NCBI RefSeq assembly: GCF_030272615.1
Contig: NC_081415.1
Coordinates: 511,753,873 to 511,817,872 of the forward strand
DNA length: 64,000 nucleotides
Reading direction: 5' to 3'
Origin: Cryptomeria japonica
Taxonomy: Eukaryota; Streptophyta; Pinopsida; Cupressales; Cupressaceae
Made by a program: the position numbers and the translations under genes. The notes under the pieces are model-generated. The model was not told the origin of the DNA, searched no databases, and saw only the letters and a program-made list of their open reading frames with translations. Shown piece after piece: positions 35,692 through 46,580 of this stretch (positions are counted from its first letter, which is position 1; each line of letters opens with the position of its first letter).

Positions 35692-37626
35692 TTATATTCA
35701 TAGATATCCAGAGTCTTTTTTAAATTCTTAGCTTCTTTAACCGATCGTTTCCCCATCAATAAAGTGTCATCAACAAATTGTTTGTGAGAGCATGAGGAGC
35801 CGTAAGAGGAGGGTTGTAATCCCATAATATTGCCATTTCTAACTTCCCTCTAAATAATTTTACTGAGAGCTTCACTCATCAGAATGAAACAGAAAGGAGA
35901 TAGATGATCCCCTTGTCTAATGCCCCTTGACGTGGAGAAGAAACTAGAGGCAGATCCATTAATTAACACAAAACATTTAGGGGTGGAAACACATTGTTCA
36001 AGGATCTGGATGAAGTTATCTCCGAATCCAAAAGCCCTAAGGATATGGAGAAGAAAGCTCTGATTGAATCTATCAAAAGCTGAAATAAAAAAAAGAGGGA
36101 AACCATTAGGACTAGGGACTTTGGTACCTTCAAAAGAGAAGACTGCATTGCGAACTTCATCAGGAGAGGGAATTCTAGTAAGCTCCAAGTTCATATCTTG
36201 AGAGATAATGGTGGGAACCTCCTGCACTATTTCACTCTGACCTAGAGGGTCAAGAGGGTCATCCACAGAAAGGAGATTAGAGAAAAAATTGATGGCTTCC
36301 TAGAAAATCTCTTCATGCTTATCAACCCATCTCTGGCCAATCTGAATTTTGTTTCTTCTATTAGCAGCCCTATGTTTAAGAGTCATCATATGAAAGGACT
36401 TAGTGTTTTTGTCACCACTTTTAAGACATAAATCTCTAGATCTCTGCTTCCAAAATTCCTCTTCTTTGAAAATAATGTCATGTAATTTAGTCAAAATTTC
36501 AATTTCTTTGTTCGAGATATCTTTATCAAACCCGAAAAACTTGAGTATGCTTTCGAACCTCCTCAAGATCTTGTTTGAGCTTCTCTTTAGCTTTGGAGAT
36601 ATTGCCAAAAGAGGATTTGTTCCAACATTGAATATTAGACTTGACATTAGATAGCTTCTTGACTATACAAAACATGGTTGTGCCCTGGATATCAAAACTT
36701 CACCACTCCATAATTTTATCTTGGATGCCAGGTACCATCAGCCACATTTTCTCAAATCTGAAGGGGTATGCCTTTATGCCAGACAACAAAGTAATTGAAA
36801 GGCAAATAGGGAAGTGGTTTGATTCAACATTGTCCAAGGCATTGAGTATGCAGGAAGCGATCTGAATCCAATCAGGAGAGACAAGTTCCCTATCAAGCTT
36901 AACCTAAATAAGATCATCCCCATTGCATCTGTTGGACTAGGTGAACTTAGCACCAATAGGATCCAGATCCAAAAGGCTCAAAGAGTTGATCATGTCAGCC
37001 AAGTCTTTTCTACTATCAATAGAGATAGGTATACCCCCATATTTCTCCAAATTTGATAGGGGGTGTTGAAATCTCCCAGATGAACCCATTTGTCATTAGG
37101 GAAGAGCGATCTAGCATGGCAAATGGAGGACTAGAGGGCTTTCCTAGCAGATCTCCCATTAGGAGCATAGATGTTGGAAATAATCTAGGAGGATCCATCT
37201 TTAAGATTAAAGAATCTAGTAGCAATGTCATTAGGAGAAGAGAGAACAACCTTACCACTTAGCAGTCTCAAATTCCAAAGGCTGGGAATACCACCTAAAG
37301 CACCATCTACATCCACATAGTGAACACCACAATCCCCAAAAATCACTAATTTAATTTTTTCCACTTTGCTACCAGGCATTTTAGTTTCTTGAACAAGGCA
37401 AATATCTGATTTATGATCTTTGACCAAATTGGATAGCAAGTCATGCTTGTGGGGGTGATTTAAACCCCTTATATTCAACAAGATGACTTTTATTTAGCAT
37501 GAGAGGGGGATCCCATCCCCATTTCCGGTAACGTTCTCTAGGCTTCATCTGCAATGGCAACCCAAATCTACCTATCTCTATTAAATGCATTGGGTGGTCT
37601 CCCCATCCCCCTTGAGTCTGACCCAT
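35692..37626 (-). pseudogene. LINE ORF2 fragment: endonuclease and reverse transcriptase
   Basis: The minus-strand order is correct for ORF2. First comes an upstream peptide (GRFGLPLQMKPRERYRKWGW), possibly the ORF1 end. Then comes the APE endonuclease start MLNIRGLNHPHKHDLLSNLV with DICLVQETKM near 37400 and VHLGDFNTP near 37090. RT follows with RNAVFSFEGTKVPSPNGFPL, GIRQGDHLSPFCFILMSEAL (35860-35920) and KQFVDDTLLMGK (about 35750-35785), where most LINEs have FADD. The endonuclease-to-RT link is full of stops. The thumb and RNase H are absent because the copy ends at the insertion edge. Confidence 0.85.
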
Positions 37627-37649
37627 AGTCTTCTTTTTGTGGCTAAGGT

Positions 37650-38300
37650 CGAGCCCCTTTCTAAAAAGAAGAAGCTTGTGGCTAGGGACTATTGTCCAAG
37701 AATTCAGATCAGGAAATTAAACTAGACATTCCAACCAACGTTCTGAAAGAAAAACAAGGGACCATGTCCAAAGAAGAGAACAATGGGATACATAGGAATG
37801 GTAATTTGATGAACCTAGTGATGGAAGCTACCAAAAGCTAGGAGAATTGTTGGTAGTGGGTGGAGCAAGAAATTGATACCCTCAAAGTGGGGGTTAAGGA
37901 GATTATCGATATCGTCACTGCCTCCCCTGAGCCCAACAAAGCTGAGAAACTCATGATTCCCAAGACGTTGAGGTGATGAAATGCAATCATGAGCAAAGAA
38001 TTGAAAAGGTGGAGTAGTCTATGGTGGAGATAAAGAAAAACCTCACGAACCTATTTGATATAAGAAAAGAAGACATGAACAATAGTATAGAGGGGCTCGA
38101 AAAGATCAATGCCATGGTTGCAAAATACAGATCCTTCCACAGTGAATAGGAGAAAGATCTTGAAAGGTGAAGATTTGGTTGTTGGAGACAAAATAACTAC
38201 TGGTCTTAGTTCCAGAACAACAAGGGTACCTCCAGATTCATTATGGAGGAAATTGAGGAAATTTCCATCAAGAAGAACAAGGAGCTGGTGCAATCTCTTA
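37650..38300 (+). pseudogene. Coiled-coil ORF of LINE-associated family, copy 2 (C-terminal part)
   Basis: It begins abruptly at the inversion junction with SKKKKL, matching SKKKKIG in copy 1. EIKLDIPTNV matches EIKLDIPLNV, WVEQEIDTLKVGVKEIIDIV matches WVNSEISLLKQGIKDIINTF, and ASPEPNKAEKLM matches ENPSPDKTDNLL. Several stops and frame slips occur. The last readable part (MEEIEEISIKKNKELVQSLN) is helical. A T-rich segment and the LINE tail follow. The function is unknown. A charged coiled coil could serve as a LINE RNA-binding accessory, but that is inference. Confidence 0.65.
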
Positions 38301-38399
38301 ATTGAGTGCTTTTGTTTTGTTTTATCTTGTTGTTTGTGTCTCTTTTTCTTTTGTGGTTGTTCAAGGGTGCTCTCCTATTTTACTATTGGTTTATGTCTG

Positions 38400-38470
38400 T
38401 TTGGCTAATGGCCGGTTTTTGTAAAACTTTCGATTTCGGGTCCATGTAAAACCCGTTTATCTTTATAAAA
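38400..38470 (+). other. LINE 3' tail
   Basis: It contains GGGTCCATGTAAAACCCG then TTTATCTTTATAAAA, closing directly on the 19-bp target duplication. The same kind of tail ends the LINE at 28072. In reverse complement it appears at the left end of the copy at 44991 (GGGTTTCTATAAAACTCA, then TTTTATCTTAA). Confidence 0.75.
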
Positions 38471-38489
38471 AACAACATCCTTCTTGGAT

Positions 38490-39723
38490 GAGATTTGCAT
38501 AAATTTGGTATTTTCCATTCTTTGGTCTGCATGGACTATTCTTGGTCAGATTGTGCTTTGAGAATAGTTGATATTGGTGATGTTTGTTATCAAAGGACCA
38601 ATGATCCATTCATTTTGATTGTGGCTCATGATTCCTTCATTAACCTATGTGTGTTTTCTTGGTGGATGCATGTCTATGTCAGTTTTTGGATCAGATAATG
38701 TAATGGAAAATGGTGGAGATCACCATGGGCTCATTGCCTGATTATATTCTGCTGGAGGTTCCTTTATTTTTGTTGGTGCTTGGCTTTTGTTTACTCTATG
38801 TGTTAAAATCAACCCGCAATTTACTCGCATTCTTTGTAAGTACCAACATACCTTGTTTTAAAAAAAAAAGAAGTCAAAGCACAACTTTTCATAGTCCATG
38901 TACCATAATATTACAGCCTTTTATGGAGTACAGGGTGTGGGTAATGTCCCACATGGCCCCCATAAATTTTACTTTGTTTTAAATAGAAAAGTATTTTTAA
39001 GAAAGAGATTTTGAAAAATTGAAATTCTTAAAAATGCATTTAAAAAACTTAGAATATTCCAATTTCTATAGTATATTCTCTAATGACATCAACAGGTCCA
39101 CTCTCCTCTTTGCTAGCCCCCCTTCATTGATCTTCTAAATTTGAGAAGCGCTTTTCAGATGGTGATATCTTGGGCTTAGAAACTCACTTTTCAGTGCAAT
39201 TTTTTTTTTATTTGGGGAAGAATTTCATTCTCTTTGTAGTGGTGAAGGTAGTTTTCATTTTTAATGCATGTTTTTCCAAAAAATGCATGTTTTCACCACT
39301 GTAGATGAGTAATGCACATTTTTGTAACATCAGAGGTTTCATTTGGGGTCATACAACCTCCTTTTCAGGTGTCATTTTTTTTGAAACTACATAATTTTTT
39401 GTCTACTTTCATGTGGTGCTATTTATTTTTACAATCTTAAGTAGAAATTGTACTTCCAGTATTTGGTCATTTTTTGCTTATTTGGTACTTGTATTGTGCT
39501 TGGATCTTAGTTTAGATCAATCGCAGTTTTTTTTGAAGTGTCTTATAGTCTATTTAAGGTATTTGTAATGTGAAAATTAGAAGTCCTCTTTTCCCTTCTT
39601 TGCAAGTGGCCCATTGTACACACACTAAGTATAAAATGCCAAATCATCATTTTTTATTTTTTTGGGGGGGATGTCTTGTGTGATTGTGCCTCTCTTTTCT
39701 TAGTTCTCTTTCATTTTGTTGCT
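38490..39723 (+). other. Copia B leader, downstream half
   Basis: Untranslated leader between the LINE insertion and the Gag start. The short open frames at 38495-38698 and 38710-38982 match nothing I know. A poly-A run near 38863 and GGGGGGG near 39664 are low complexity. Confidence 0.5.
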
Positions 39724-40557
39724 ATGGGTTTTCTTAAATTTCCACTTTTAACTCCACATAACTATGCTTCATGGAAAATTGATGAATGGAGTAAGCTATT
39801 GGAAAAGTGATTAACTCACTATATTAATGGAACTATAATTGTACTAGCTAATCCTAAAGTTGATCCTAATACCCAAATGGAATGGATCACTAAAAATATT
39901 ATGACTATTGGCACATTGAGGAAATACATATCAAAGGATCTCACCTTTCACATTGACAAGTGTAAAATAGTTAAGCATGTGATGTGTTGGGAAAATTGTG
40001 TGGTCAAATTGATGAGATTAGAGGCTATCAACTTGATAATGATCTCACCATGTTGGAGCCCAAGAACTTTGATGCAATCCATGATTATATTACCAAGGAC
40101 AATGAGCTAATAGTGCAACTGAAGGATTGTGGCATAAGAAGGATGTGCAGTTGGTATACAGCCTATTGGGAAAGCTTCCATCAGAGTATGCAACATTTTT
40201 TTCTAACTTCCAAACTCACTACTTGATAGTGTATTTTCTTTCACTATGTCTACGTTTGATGCATTCACATAAATGTTGATGTTGGAGAAATCTAAGTTGT
40301 TAAGCATGGAGATTCTCAAATATTCAAAGTCACAATCATTGGTGGCTAATAAAGGTAATACAGAGAATCAAGGAAATAATTCCAACAAGAAGCAAAATAA
40401 GTTAAAGCCTAAGATACAACAAGATGGAGCACAATCTTCCTCTCCACAACAAAAGGATTCTACTTCGTCACCTAAGGGAAAATCATGTAAGGAGAGGTTT
40501 TGTTCTTATTTCAAGAAAAGTGGCTATGATGAGCAACATTGTCACACTAAGTAGATT
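39724..40557 (+). pseudogene. Copia B Gag
   Basis: The start is the ATG at 39724 (MGFLKFPLLTPHNYASWKID), typical of plant Copia Gag where a hydrophobic stretch precedes NYxxWK. There is a stop at about 39808 and a frameshift near 39984. The text then reads CGQIDEIRGYQLDNDLTMLE and a second shift near 40130 follows. From 40273 the frame holds to the knuckle CSYFKKSGYDEQHC, where the second C of CX2C is F and the H position is Y. A lysine, serine and glutamine-rich linker precedes the knuckle. Confidence 0.75.
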
Positions 40558-41607
40558 GATGAGTTGACTAACATCCTCAAGAAGAACAACATCAATTTAC
40601 CATCTTCCTATAAGAAGAAGGATCCATATCCTTCTCCTTTCACATAATCAAAAGGTAAGGGAAAATTTCTTTGTACTACTACAAGTCATGATTCAGAGAG
40701 ATGGCTTCTAGATTCAAGGGCTTCTCATCACATGGCATCTTTGCAATCTATGTTCTCTTCATTTGAGCCTTTCACCATGCCACATTGTTTGATAGTAAAT
40801 CATACATACATGGATATGAATGGGAAATAATCTATTTCCATTGTTGATAACTCCTTCAATGATGTGTTTTATGTATCCCATTTGATAAACAATCTTATTT
40901 CCATCTATCAAATCAATCATGGGGCAACAAGGAAAACTGTGGAGTTCACACCTGATTAATTTATCATTAGAGACTTGGAGACTACAAATATTATTTCTAG
41001 AGAGGTGGTGGATCATACATCTTGATTGTACTCTTTGTCACAATTTGGTCCTTTTGATGATGTTGATTCTTCATGTGATGATTCAGATATTGAGGACAAT
41101 TTTGGTTACTTGAACCTGGGGATTTTCACATGTGAACCCATTCTTCAGACTAGCATTTCATCTCCTTCTCTTGATATCACATCACCTATTTCATTTGATG
41201 ATGTAGATGATGCTACAATTGTGCCTTCTTTTGATTCAGTGTAGAAGGATCTTCCTTATCTTCTAGGTTCAATTCATTAGGATGACTACTTGATAGACGT
41301 TGCAGGTTTGTTTGTGGAGTCCTACATTCCAGGTTTGGGAGACATCATTGATGATATTCATCATCTCTTTGATGAAGATGATCCTTCTTCACTTGTTTCA
41401 AGGGAACACTCTTACCCTCTTGTTCATTCTCTACATGATCATTCTTTCAAGGCTGACATGATTGTAGATTCTCATGTACAACACTTGGAGGAGGTCTCTT
41501 TATCCTTAAAGGAGATATGTGTGTCTTTGGATCTTGATGAACATTCATCTCCACTAGATCTTGGAGTGCCTTTTTTTAGGAGTGTGGATCAGTACACCAC
41601 CTTTTGA
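40558..41607 (+). pseudogene. Copia B protease plus acidic C-terminal domain
   Basis: Same frame as the end of Gag. The protease motif is WLLDSRASHHMA (D at 40711), with R in place of G in the DSG triad. Pre-integrase-like FYVSHLINNLISIYQINHGA follows. In place of integrase and RT there is an acidic, serine-rich stretch: FGPFDDVDSSCDDSDIEDNF, then GLGDIIDDIHHLFDEDD and SLSLKEICVSLDLDEHS, ending at 41607. Stops occur near 40828, 40960, 41023, 41242 and 41278. The acidic domain resembles no catalytic domain and is kept in one frame for nearly 600 bp. Confidence 0.65.
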
Positions 41608-42123
41608 GGGGGTAACTTTTAGCATTGAGATGGGGGCACTTGAGATGTTTTCATAGAATTCATTCATCATGAGTTCTTTTCCTATAGATCTTCCCTTCAT
41701 GATTAAGGAGACTTCATAGATATACCTTTGTTTTTGTTTCTTCCCAAGGGGAGGAACATTATTCGATGATCATGGAGCAGTTTCTTCATTCATTTTTGAG
41801 ATTCTGCCATTGGTGTAGATTCTACATTAAGGGGGGGCTACTTGGTCTCTTTTCTTCTCTCTTATGGGGGGGACTTTTTCCTCACATGTGGTTTTGTCCT
41901 TCACATACTTCTTTGAGGGTTCTTTAGTATAGTTTTCATCTCTGTTTTGGGGGAGAGTTTTTTCTCATTGGTTTTTTCTCTCTTTCTCTATTTGTGAGAG
42001 ATTGCATTGGTTCCTGTGCATTTTTATTTGTACATCGGTACCTAACATGGCTTCATAGTCAATACCCATCTTGCATTGTTATCTTAAGTTCATTCCCCTA
42101 AGTTCCACTTAAGGGGGTGGGGG
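41608..42123 (+). other. Copia B 3' untranslated region with polypurine tract
   Basis: Non-coding, with several G-rich patches (AAGGGGGGGC near 41829, TATGGGGGGGAC near 41863). The last, ACTTAAGGGGGTGGGGG (42107-42123), abuts the LTR and is the polypurine tract for plus-strand priming. Confidence 0.75.
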
Positions 42124-42596
42124 TGTTGGTGTAATCATTTATTCATATAGGACATAATTACACCTTACTTAAGGTTACTTAGCATAATGAATTTCATAGT
42201 AGTTTGGATATGAGACACTTCGGGAAGTGTTGACAATGGGATGATGTATGTAGGAGAGTTTCCACCTTTTGTGGTCTTACCTTATTGTTATATTCCACAT
42301 TCGGAGGGTGATCCACCTCTTGTGGAATATTATATTATTTCTCCTGCCTACCCCTACCTATTATTAACTTCCCTTGTTTCTCATTGAGTTGCATGTCATG
42401 ATTGTGTGCTCACATATCCATATGGCCTTGCCTTAATAAGCAGACTCCTCTATATTTTATGTAATTTTCCATGATCCAGTTGATTAGTATTTTGCATCTT
42501 GATTAGAATACAATTTATTCCTATCAAATATATTTGTCTATATTTTGTGCTATTCAATGTGTTCTAGATCTTTCCTATTTTCAACAAATTCTTATA
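42124..42596 (+). mobile_element. Copia B 3' LTR
   Basis: 473 bp, starting TGTTGGTGTAATCATTTATT and ending CTTATA (a decayed CA end). It is the uninterrupted partner of 28732-28837 plus 35001-35368 and fixes where the DNA transposon landed. Confidence 0.9.
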
Positions 42597-43459
42597 GTTT
42601 CTCTCACTTTCTCAAGATTCATCAAATATTGTGATTTTTTTTTATAAAATTAACTAGATAAAAAGAAAAAACAAGATTCAAACATAACTTTTTTCTACAA
42701 AATTTTGAGAAATTTAATGTTTTTAATTTTTTTCCATAGCCTCAAAAAACCATCTGGGTATCTATCAAATTTGCATGTAATGAGTAAGTTTGGTAGAAAT
42801 CATATCAAAAGGTCATGCTTATTGATTATTGCCTAGTTAAATTTATTTTACTTTTCTTTTTTTCATAACTTTTACATACGATGTCAAAATAAGGAAAATG
42901 AGATATTGTCAGAAAGTTGATTCCAAAAATGATCTAGTAGTGATACAATTTTTTTAGATCTTTCTTCATTTTATTTCTATAAGCATTTGAAGATAGATGT
43001 TTAGTTCTTCACTTTTGGGTCAAATCTTACACATATAGACTCTATTTTTCATAAATGACTAAGCATTGGAGAGATAGTTTTGTGATCTACCTTGATCTAC
43101 CATCTTTTTTTTAGATTTTATAACACATACTCATAGATCTTAAATTTAGTAATTTCCTTTTTTTTGTCATTTATCAGCTCTAAAAATTGAAAAAAGGTTA
43201 GTTTTCCTTGTTATGAGGGGTAGCATATTCAATTTTTATATCTCCACATCATCCTAGCCCTTGCCTAATCTAAAAACTAATTACAGTGGTGTAATTCTCT
43301 ATTGAGAAACCTACACCTCGTAACTATTATAGCTAGAAGTCCAAGGTGACTAGATTGATTTAGTCTCAAGGTTTATGATCCTATTTAGATGAGAACCAAT
43401 GAAACTTCACCCATCATTTTGAGATCCTTCAGCATAAAGAGAAAATGGATTAAAAAAAA
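42597..43459 (+). other. Copia C leader
   Basis: Continues the sequence broken at 28731. CATAACTTTTACATA with a following TGTC, and CACTTTTGGGTCAA, parallel the region 21280-21440 in Copia D. No ORF is recognisable. Confidence 0.45.
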
Positions 43460-44990
43460 GATTTTTATTGGCATGCATGTTTTGGATAGTCTCTTATTTC
43501 ATCTTCATTCCAATGATACTCCTTAAGCTACGTGGCTCAAATTTTAGAAAATTTTGGGGGTATTAATGAGTTCCATGCACTTTAAATTGCATCAAAATTG
43601 ACATATTTGATACCTAATTTATTCTTCTTCATTGAGGACTATCTTGAGAAAATATTGAATCAAACTAATCCCTTTTACAGGTCTGTGGTAAATACAAGAT
43701 TGACAATGAGTACATATTTTTAATCATATTGAATCTTTGGGGACCCTTTCATGTATTTTCTTTCACATTTTATTCTACTATAGTTTCTTTAGATACCACC
43801 TTAATTATGCCTTTCTGTGAGGTGTATAGACACTAGCATGAGAAAAAGAGAAGTTGGCATAACTTGATTCACTCTATAGTTTGAAATCATAGGTGTTTGT
43901 TTATCAATAATCTATAAGTAGAAGAATTGAAATTAATAGTCCAATCAACCATTATAACTCCCATGTATAAGATTCATCAAATTCTTCATATTCTTCAAGG
44001 ACGTCATAATGTAAGAAGAACAAGTCTAAGTGTGCATATTTCACTAAATCATGAGATGATAAGAATCATTGTTATGTAAAGTAGATAGATGAGTTGAAAT
44101 ATATTATCCATAAAAGTAATATTAAATCACCTTCATGTAGTACATCTTTTTCTACCACTTCAATAGCTACACATTTCTGGTTAGCTTATATGGTATATGG
44201 TGAAGAAAAGATGAAAGGAGATGCTCCCTTTGCATTGACATATATTTACTCCAGTAGGTAGATTTTTAATCAAGAGCAAGTCTCATAATGTGGCATCATC
44301 CATTGATATGTACTCTCCTTTCAAGAATCATACTTTTCCACACATTTTGATGGGTAATAACACTTATGTGAGTGTTACTCGAAAAATTTCTATTATTGAT
44401 GATGCCACTTTCATTGATGTCCTTTGTGTCCCTTCATTATTTTCCAACATTCTTTCCTTCTACTTGAATAATCATAGAAAGATAGGAAAGATAGTTGAGT
44501 TCTTTCGTGATTCAATTGCATAAGAGATAAAAATATTAGAGAGCTTATTGTAGTTATAATGTTGATCATGCATCTCAATTACATGGTTTCTCCCATTTTT
44601 GTTGCATAGAACATATAGTTCCATTGACTACTCCTAACTTTCATGCATCTACAATTCAAAAATTTGTGAGGCTTGGTCACTTGAACCTATGAGTGCTTCC
44701 ATCATCCACCTTGGTTCCTAATATTTGTGTTGAGGCTCTTCCTCTAGAATTTCTTTCTTCTTTAGAGATCTTTTTAATTTAGCATGATCTTTATTCCCTT
44801 CCTATTTTAGCATTATTAGATGAGTAATTTCCATTTATTACATAATTATTTCTTATATCACACACTATATACATTAGGGACATGACCATAGATATTATAT
44901 TTCTCTTTAATAGAAACCTCAACGTTCCTATCATTTGTTCTTCATTAGTACCTTTTGAGGTTGTTCATTAGGTATCTTCATAGTTTTTGG
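43460..44990 (+). pseudogene. Copia C gag-protease remnant
   Basis: The degenerate Gag is visible from about 43680 (KIDNEYIFLIILNLWGPFHV). A zinc-knuckle remnant, KSKCAYFTKS*DDKNHCYVK, lies near 44030 with the spacing of the Copia B knuckle. The protease and pre-integrase part (44290-44523) reads ASSIDMYSPFKNHTFPHILM, then FIDVLCVPSLFSNILSFYLN, parallel to FYVSHLINNLISIYQINH in Copia B. No integrase or RT follows. The LINE copy cuts it at about 44990. Confidence 0.6.
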
Positions 44991-45927
44991 TTAAGATAAA
45001 ATGAGTTTTATAGAAACCCAAAACACAAATCCAAGTACAGAAAAAGAAAAATAGCAACAAGAAAGTCCAGAACCAACATCCAAACAACAACAAAAAAAGG
45101 GGGAGAAACCCTACACAACCCAACTAAAAAACAACAATAAAGCCTCGAGGAAACCATCATAAAGCTAAACAAGAGATTCTAAGAGCTCAATTTTTTTCAC
45201 AATAAAGTTCTTATTCATGTCTTCCAGCTCCTCCATGATTATCCTCATGGTACTTTTCTCTTGATTCTTGCTCCTAGTCCTAGTAGATGAGCTTGTAGAA
45301 ACCTGCACCTCCGATCCATGTGGATTAGTATCTGGGATTTTCCTTTTAGATTTAGTAGCAATTATCGGAATACTATTGATTGGTTGATCTTTATCGATTA
45401 TAATTTTCTCATTCATCTTTTTAAGGCCTTCAACACTATTATTCGTTATTTTTTTACTGATCTCAACTAAGTTCCTAAGACTTCCCTTAAGGTCTTGCAA
45501 TTCTTTCTCCAAACTAGCAATTTCGGATTCGTGATCTATTTTCATGACTTTAACATCTTCAATCAGATTCTAGGTCATTTTAGTTAGCTTATCAGTTCTA
45601 TTAGGAATTGGGGTCTTACTGAAGGTATTAATAATATCATTTATTCCTTGTTTGAGGACGAGGATTTCACTAATCACCCAACGAAAGAACTTCTCTTGAT
45701 GAGAAGCGGAGTTAGCTAGAAGCAAGTCAATATCTGGACCATATCACTTTTACTATTATCAAGCTCCACCTAGTCAAAGTTGAGGGGGATATCATTGTTA
45801 ATCTCCTTATTCCCTTTATCCTTTAGATCGACAAACATCACCACATTTTTCTTTTCAAAGATATCATTACCCATCTCCTGTGGATGAGGTGTTTTGTTCT
45901 TTTTCGCTTCATTTATAGGGGGCTTTA
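44991..45927 (-). mobile_element. 5'-truncated LINE copy in Copia C
   Basis: The left end is a LINE 3' tail in reverse complement (TTAAGATAAAATGAGTTTTA). It is bounded by a decayed target duplication: ATTAGGTATCTTCATAGTTT at 44967 and ATTAGGTATCTTAATAATTA at 45928. On the right, plus-strand Copia C sequence resumes. The whole 937 bp holds only the C-terminal part of the coiled-coil ORF, a T-rich 3' region and the tail, as expected for 5' truncation. Confidence 0.65.
45165..45760 (-). pseudogene. Coiled-coil ORF of LINE-associated family, copy 3
   Basis: The minus strand reads FFRWVISEILVLKQGINDII, then NTFSKTPIPNRTDKLTKMT, and (45545-45165) EIASLEKELQDLKGSLRNLV. These align with copy 1 (FEWVNSEISLLKQGIKDIIN, PSPDKTDNLLKMTQKL, LKGKLRRLVEI). 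The tail continues 80 codons beyond the copy 1 stop, with TKSKRKIPDTNPHGSEV and MEELEDMNKNFIVKKIELLE. It has one stop near 45571, at the M-T-*-N-L boundary, and a frame change near 45760. It is mostly helical and charged. The function is unknown. Confidence 0.65.
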
Positions 45928-45952
45928 ATTAGGTATCTTAATAATTATTTGG

Positions 45953-46547
45953 ATTAGCTTCATTTGATTTTTCCTCTTTTGGTTTAGACATATGGGAAAT
46001 TGAGTAGTATTCGATGGCACACATTATGAGATTGTTCCTTCCGTCTTCTTTCATGGAATTTCTTCTCCCTTGGTTAAAGGTTTTGTTTCCTTCCAAGGGG
46101 AGAAATATAGTTTTCTCTCTTGGATAATCATTGTCATTAATCTTCAAGCATTCACCTCCAAGATTAGAGCTTCTTGATTATGGGAGAATACATTGTCTCT
46201 TTCTTTCTATCCTATGAGAGATATTGATTGTACTTATGTGAATGATTTAGTTGTAATGCCCATTGTAAGTTTACTAACACAATATAGCTCAATTTTTTTT
46301 TCTTCTTGTTACACTTAAATTAGCACAATAGTTCAAACCTATTGTCAAAAATTCCTTTCAATCATGCATCATAGTAATGACTCATGATGTTTATATATTG
46401 ATGCTATAATTTGGAAGTGTTCAAGCTTTATACATCCATAAGTGTTTTATTTATATCAATTAATTTATGGGGTTGACTCTATATCTTACTTTGACATTAT
46501 AAACAATAAATTAACTTTTAATATATATTATTCTTTGTTCCTACATC

Positions 46548-46548
<1 letters not shown>
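45953..46548 (+). other. Copia C 3' internal region
   Basis: TTTCCTTCCAAGGGGAGAAA near 46086 parallels TTTCTTCCCAAGGGGAGGAA near 41738 in Copia B. No protein domain is evident on the plus strand. An open minus-strand frame (46147-45938, MKINDNDYPREKTIFLPLEG) is antisense to the Copia C sequence and not credible. I could not find a 3' LTR. Confidence 0.4.

Positions 46549-46580
<32 letters not shown>
46549..46580. repeat. (AAT)n microsatellite
   Basis: About ten AAT/ATA triplets. It directly abuts the 3' end of the minus-strand LINE copy to its right, so it may be that copy's tail repeat. Confidence 0.85.

Larger units (their letters stand above)
35692..38470. mobile_element. LINE insertion with inverted 5' half
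   Basis: It is flanked by a perfect 19-bp target duplication, AACAACATCCTTCTTGGAT, at 35673-35691 and 38471-38489. The right end is a LINE 3' tail on the plus strand. The left two thirds (35692 to about 37640) carry LINE ORF2 on the minus strand; the right third (from about 37650) carries the coiled-coil ORF and tail on the plus strand. An inverted 5' segment with an intact 3' tail is the signature of twin priming during target-primed reverse transcription. It interrupts the leader of Copia B. Confidence 0.85.
28732..42596 (+). mobile_element. Copia B, non-autonomous gag-protease LTR element
   Basis: The LTRs are at 28732-28837 plus 35001-35368 (474 bp once the transposon is removed) and 42124-42596 (473 bp). 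They share TTTATTCATATAGGA near the start and CTATTTTCAACAAATTC near the end. A primer-binding site for initiator tRNA-Met (TGGTATTAGAGAC) follows the 5' LTR and a polypurine tract (CTTAAGGGGGTGGGGG) precedes the 3' LTR. Flanks GTTTT (28727-28731) and GTTTC (42597-42601) look like a one-mismatch target duplication. Without insertions the element is about 4.9 kb. It encodes gag, protease and an acidic tail, but no integrase or RT. Confidence 0.85.
28320..46548 (+). mobile_element. Copia C, oldest layer of the nest (edges uncertain)
   Basis: Assembled from three pieces around later insertions: a presumed 5' LTR (28320-28560) with leader to 28731, then gag and protease from 42597 to 44990, then a 3' internal piece from 45953. 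Copia B (28732-42596) and a LINE copy (44991-45927) interrupt it. Support comes from similarity of 42720-43080 to the Copia D leader and of 46075-46130 to the Copia B 3' region (CCTTCCAAGGGGAGAAA against TCTTCCCAAGGGGAGGAA). The 3' LTR was not found. Confidence 0.4.
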
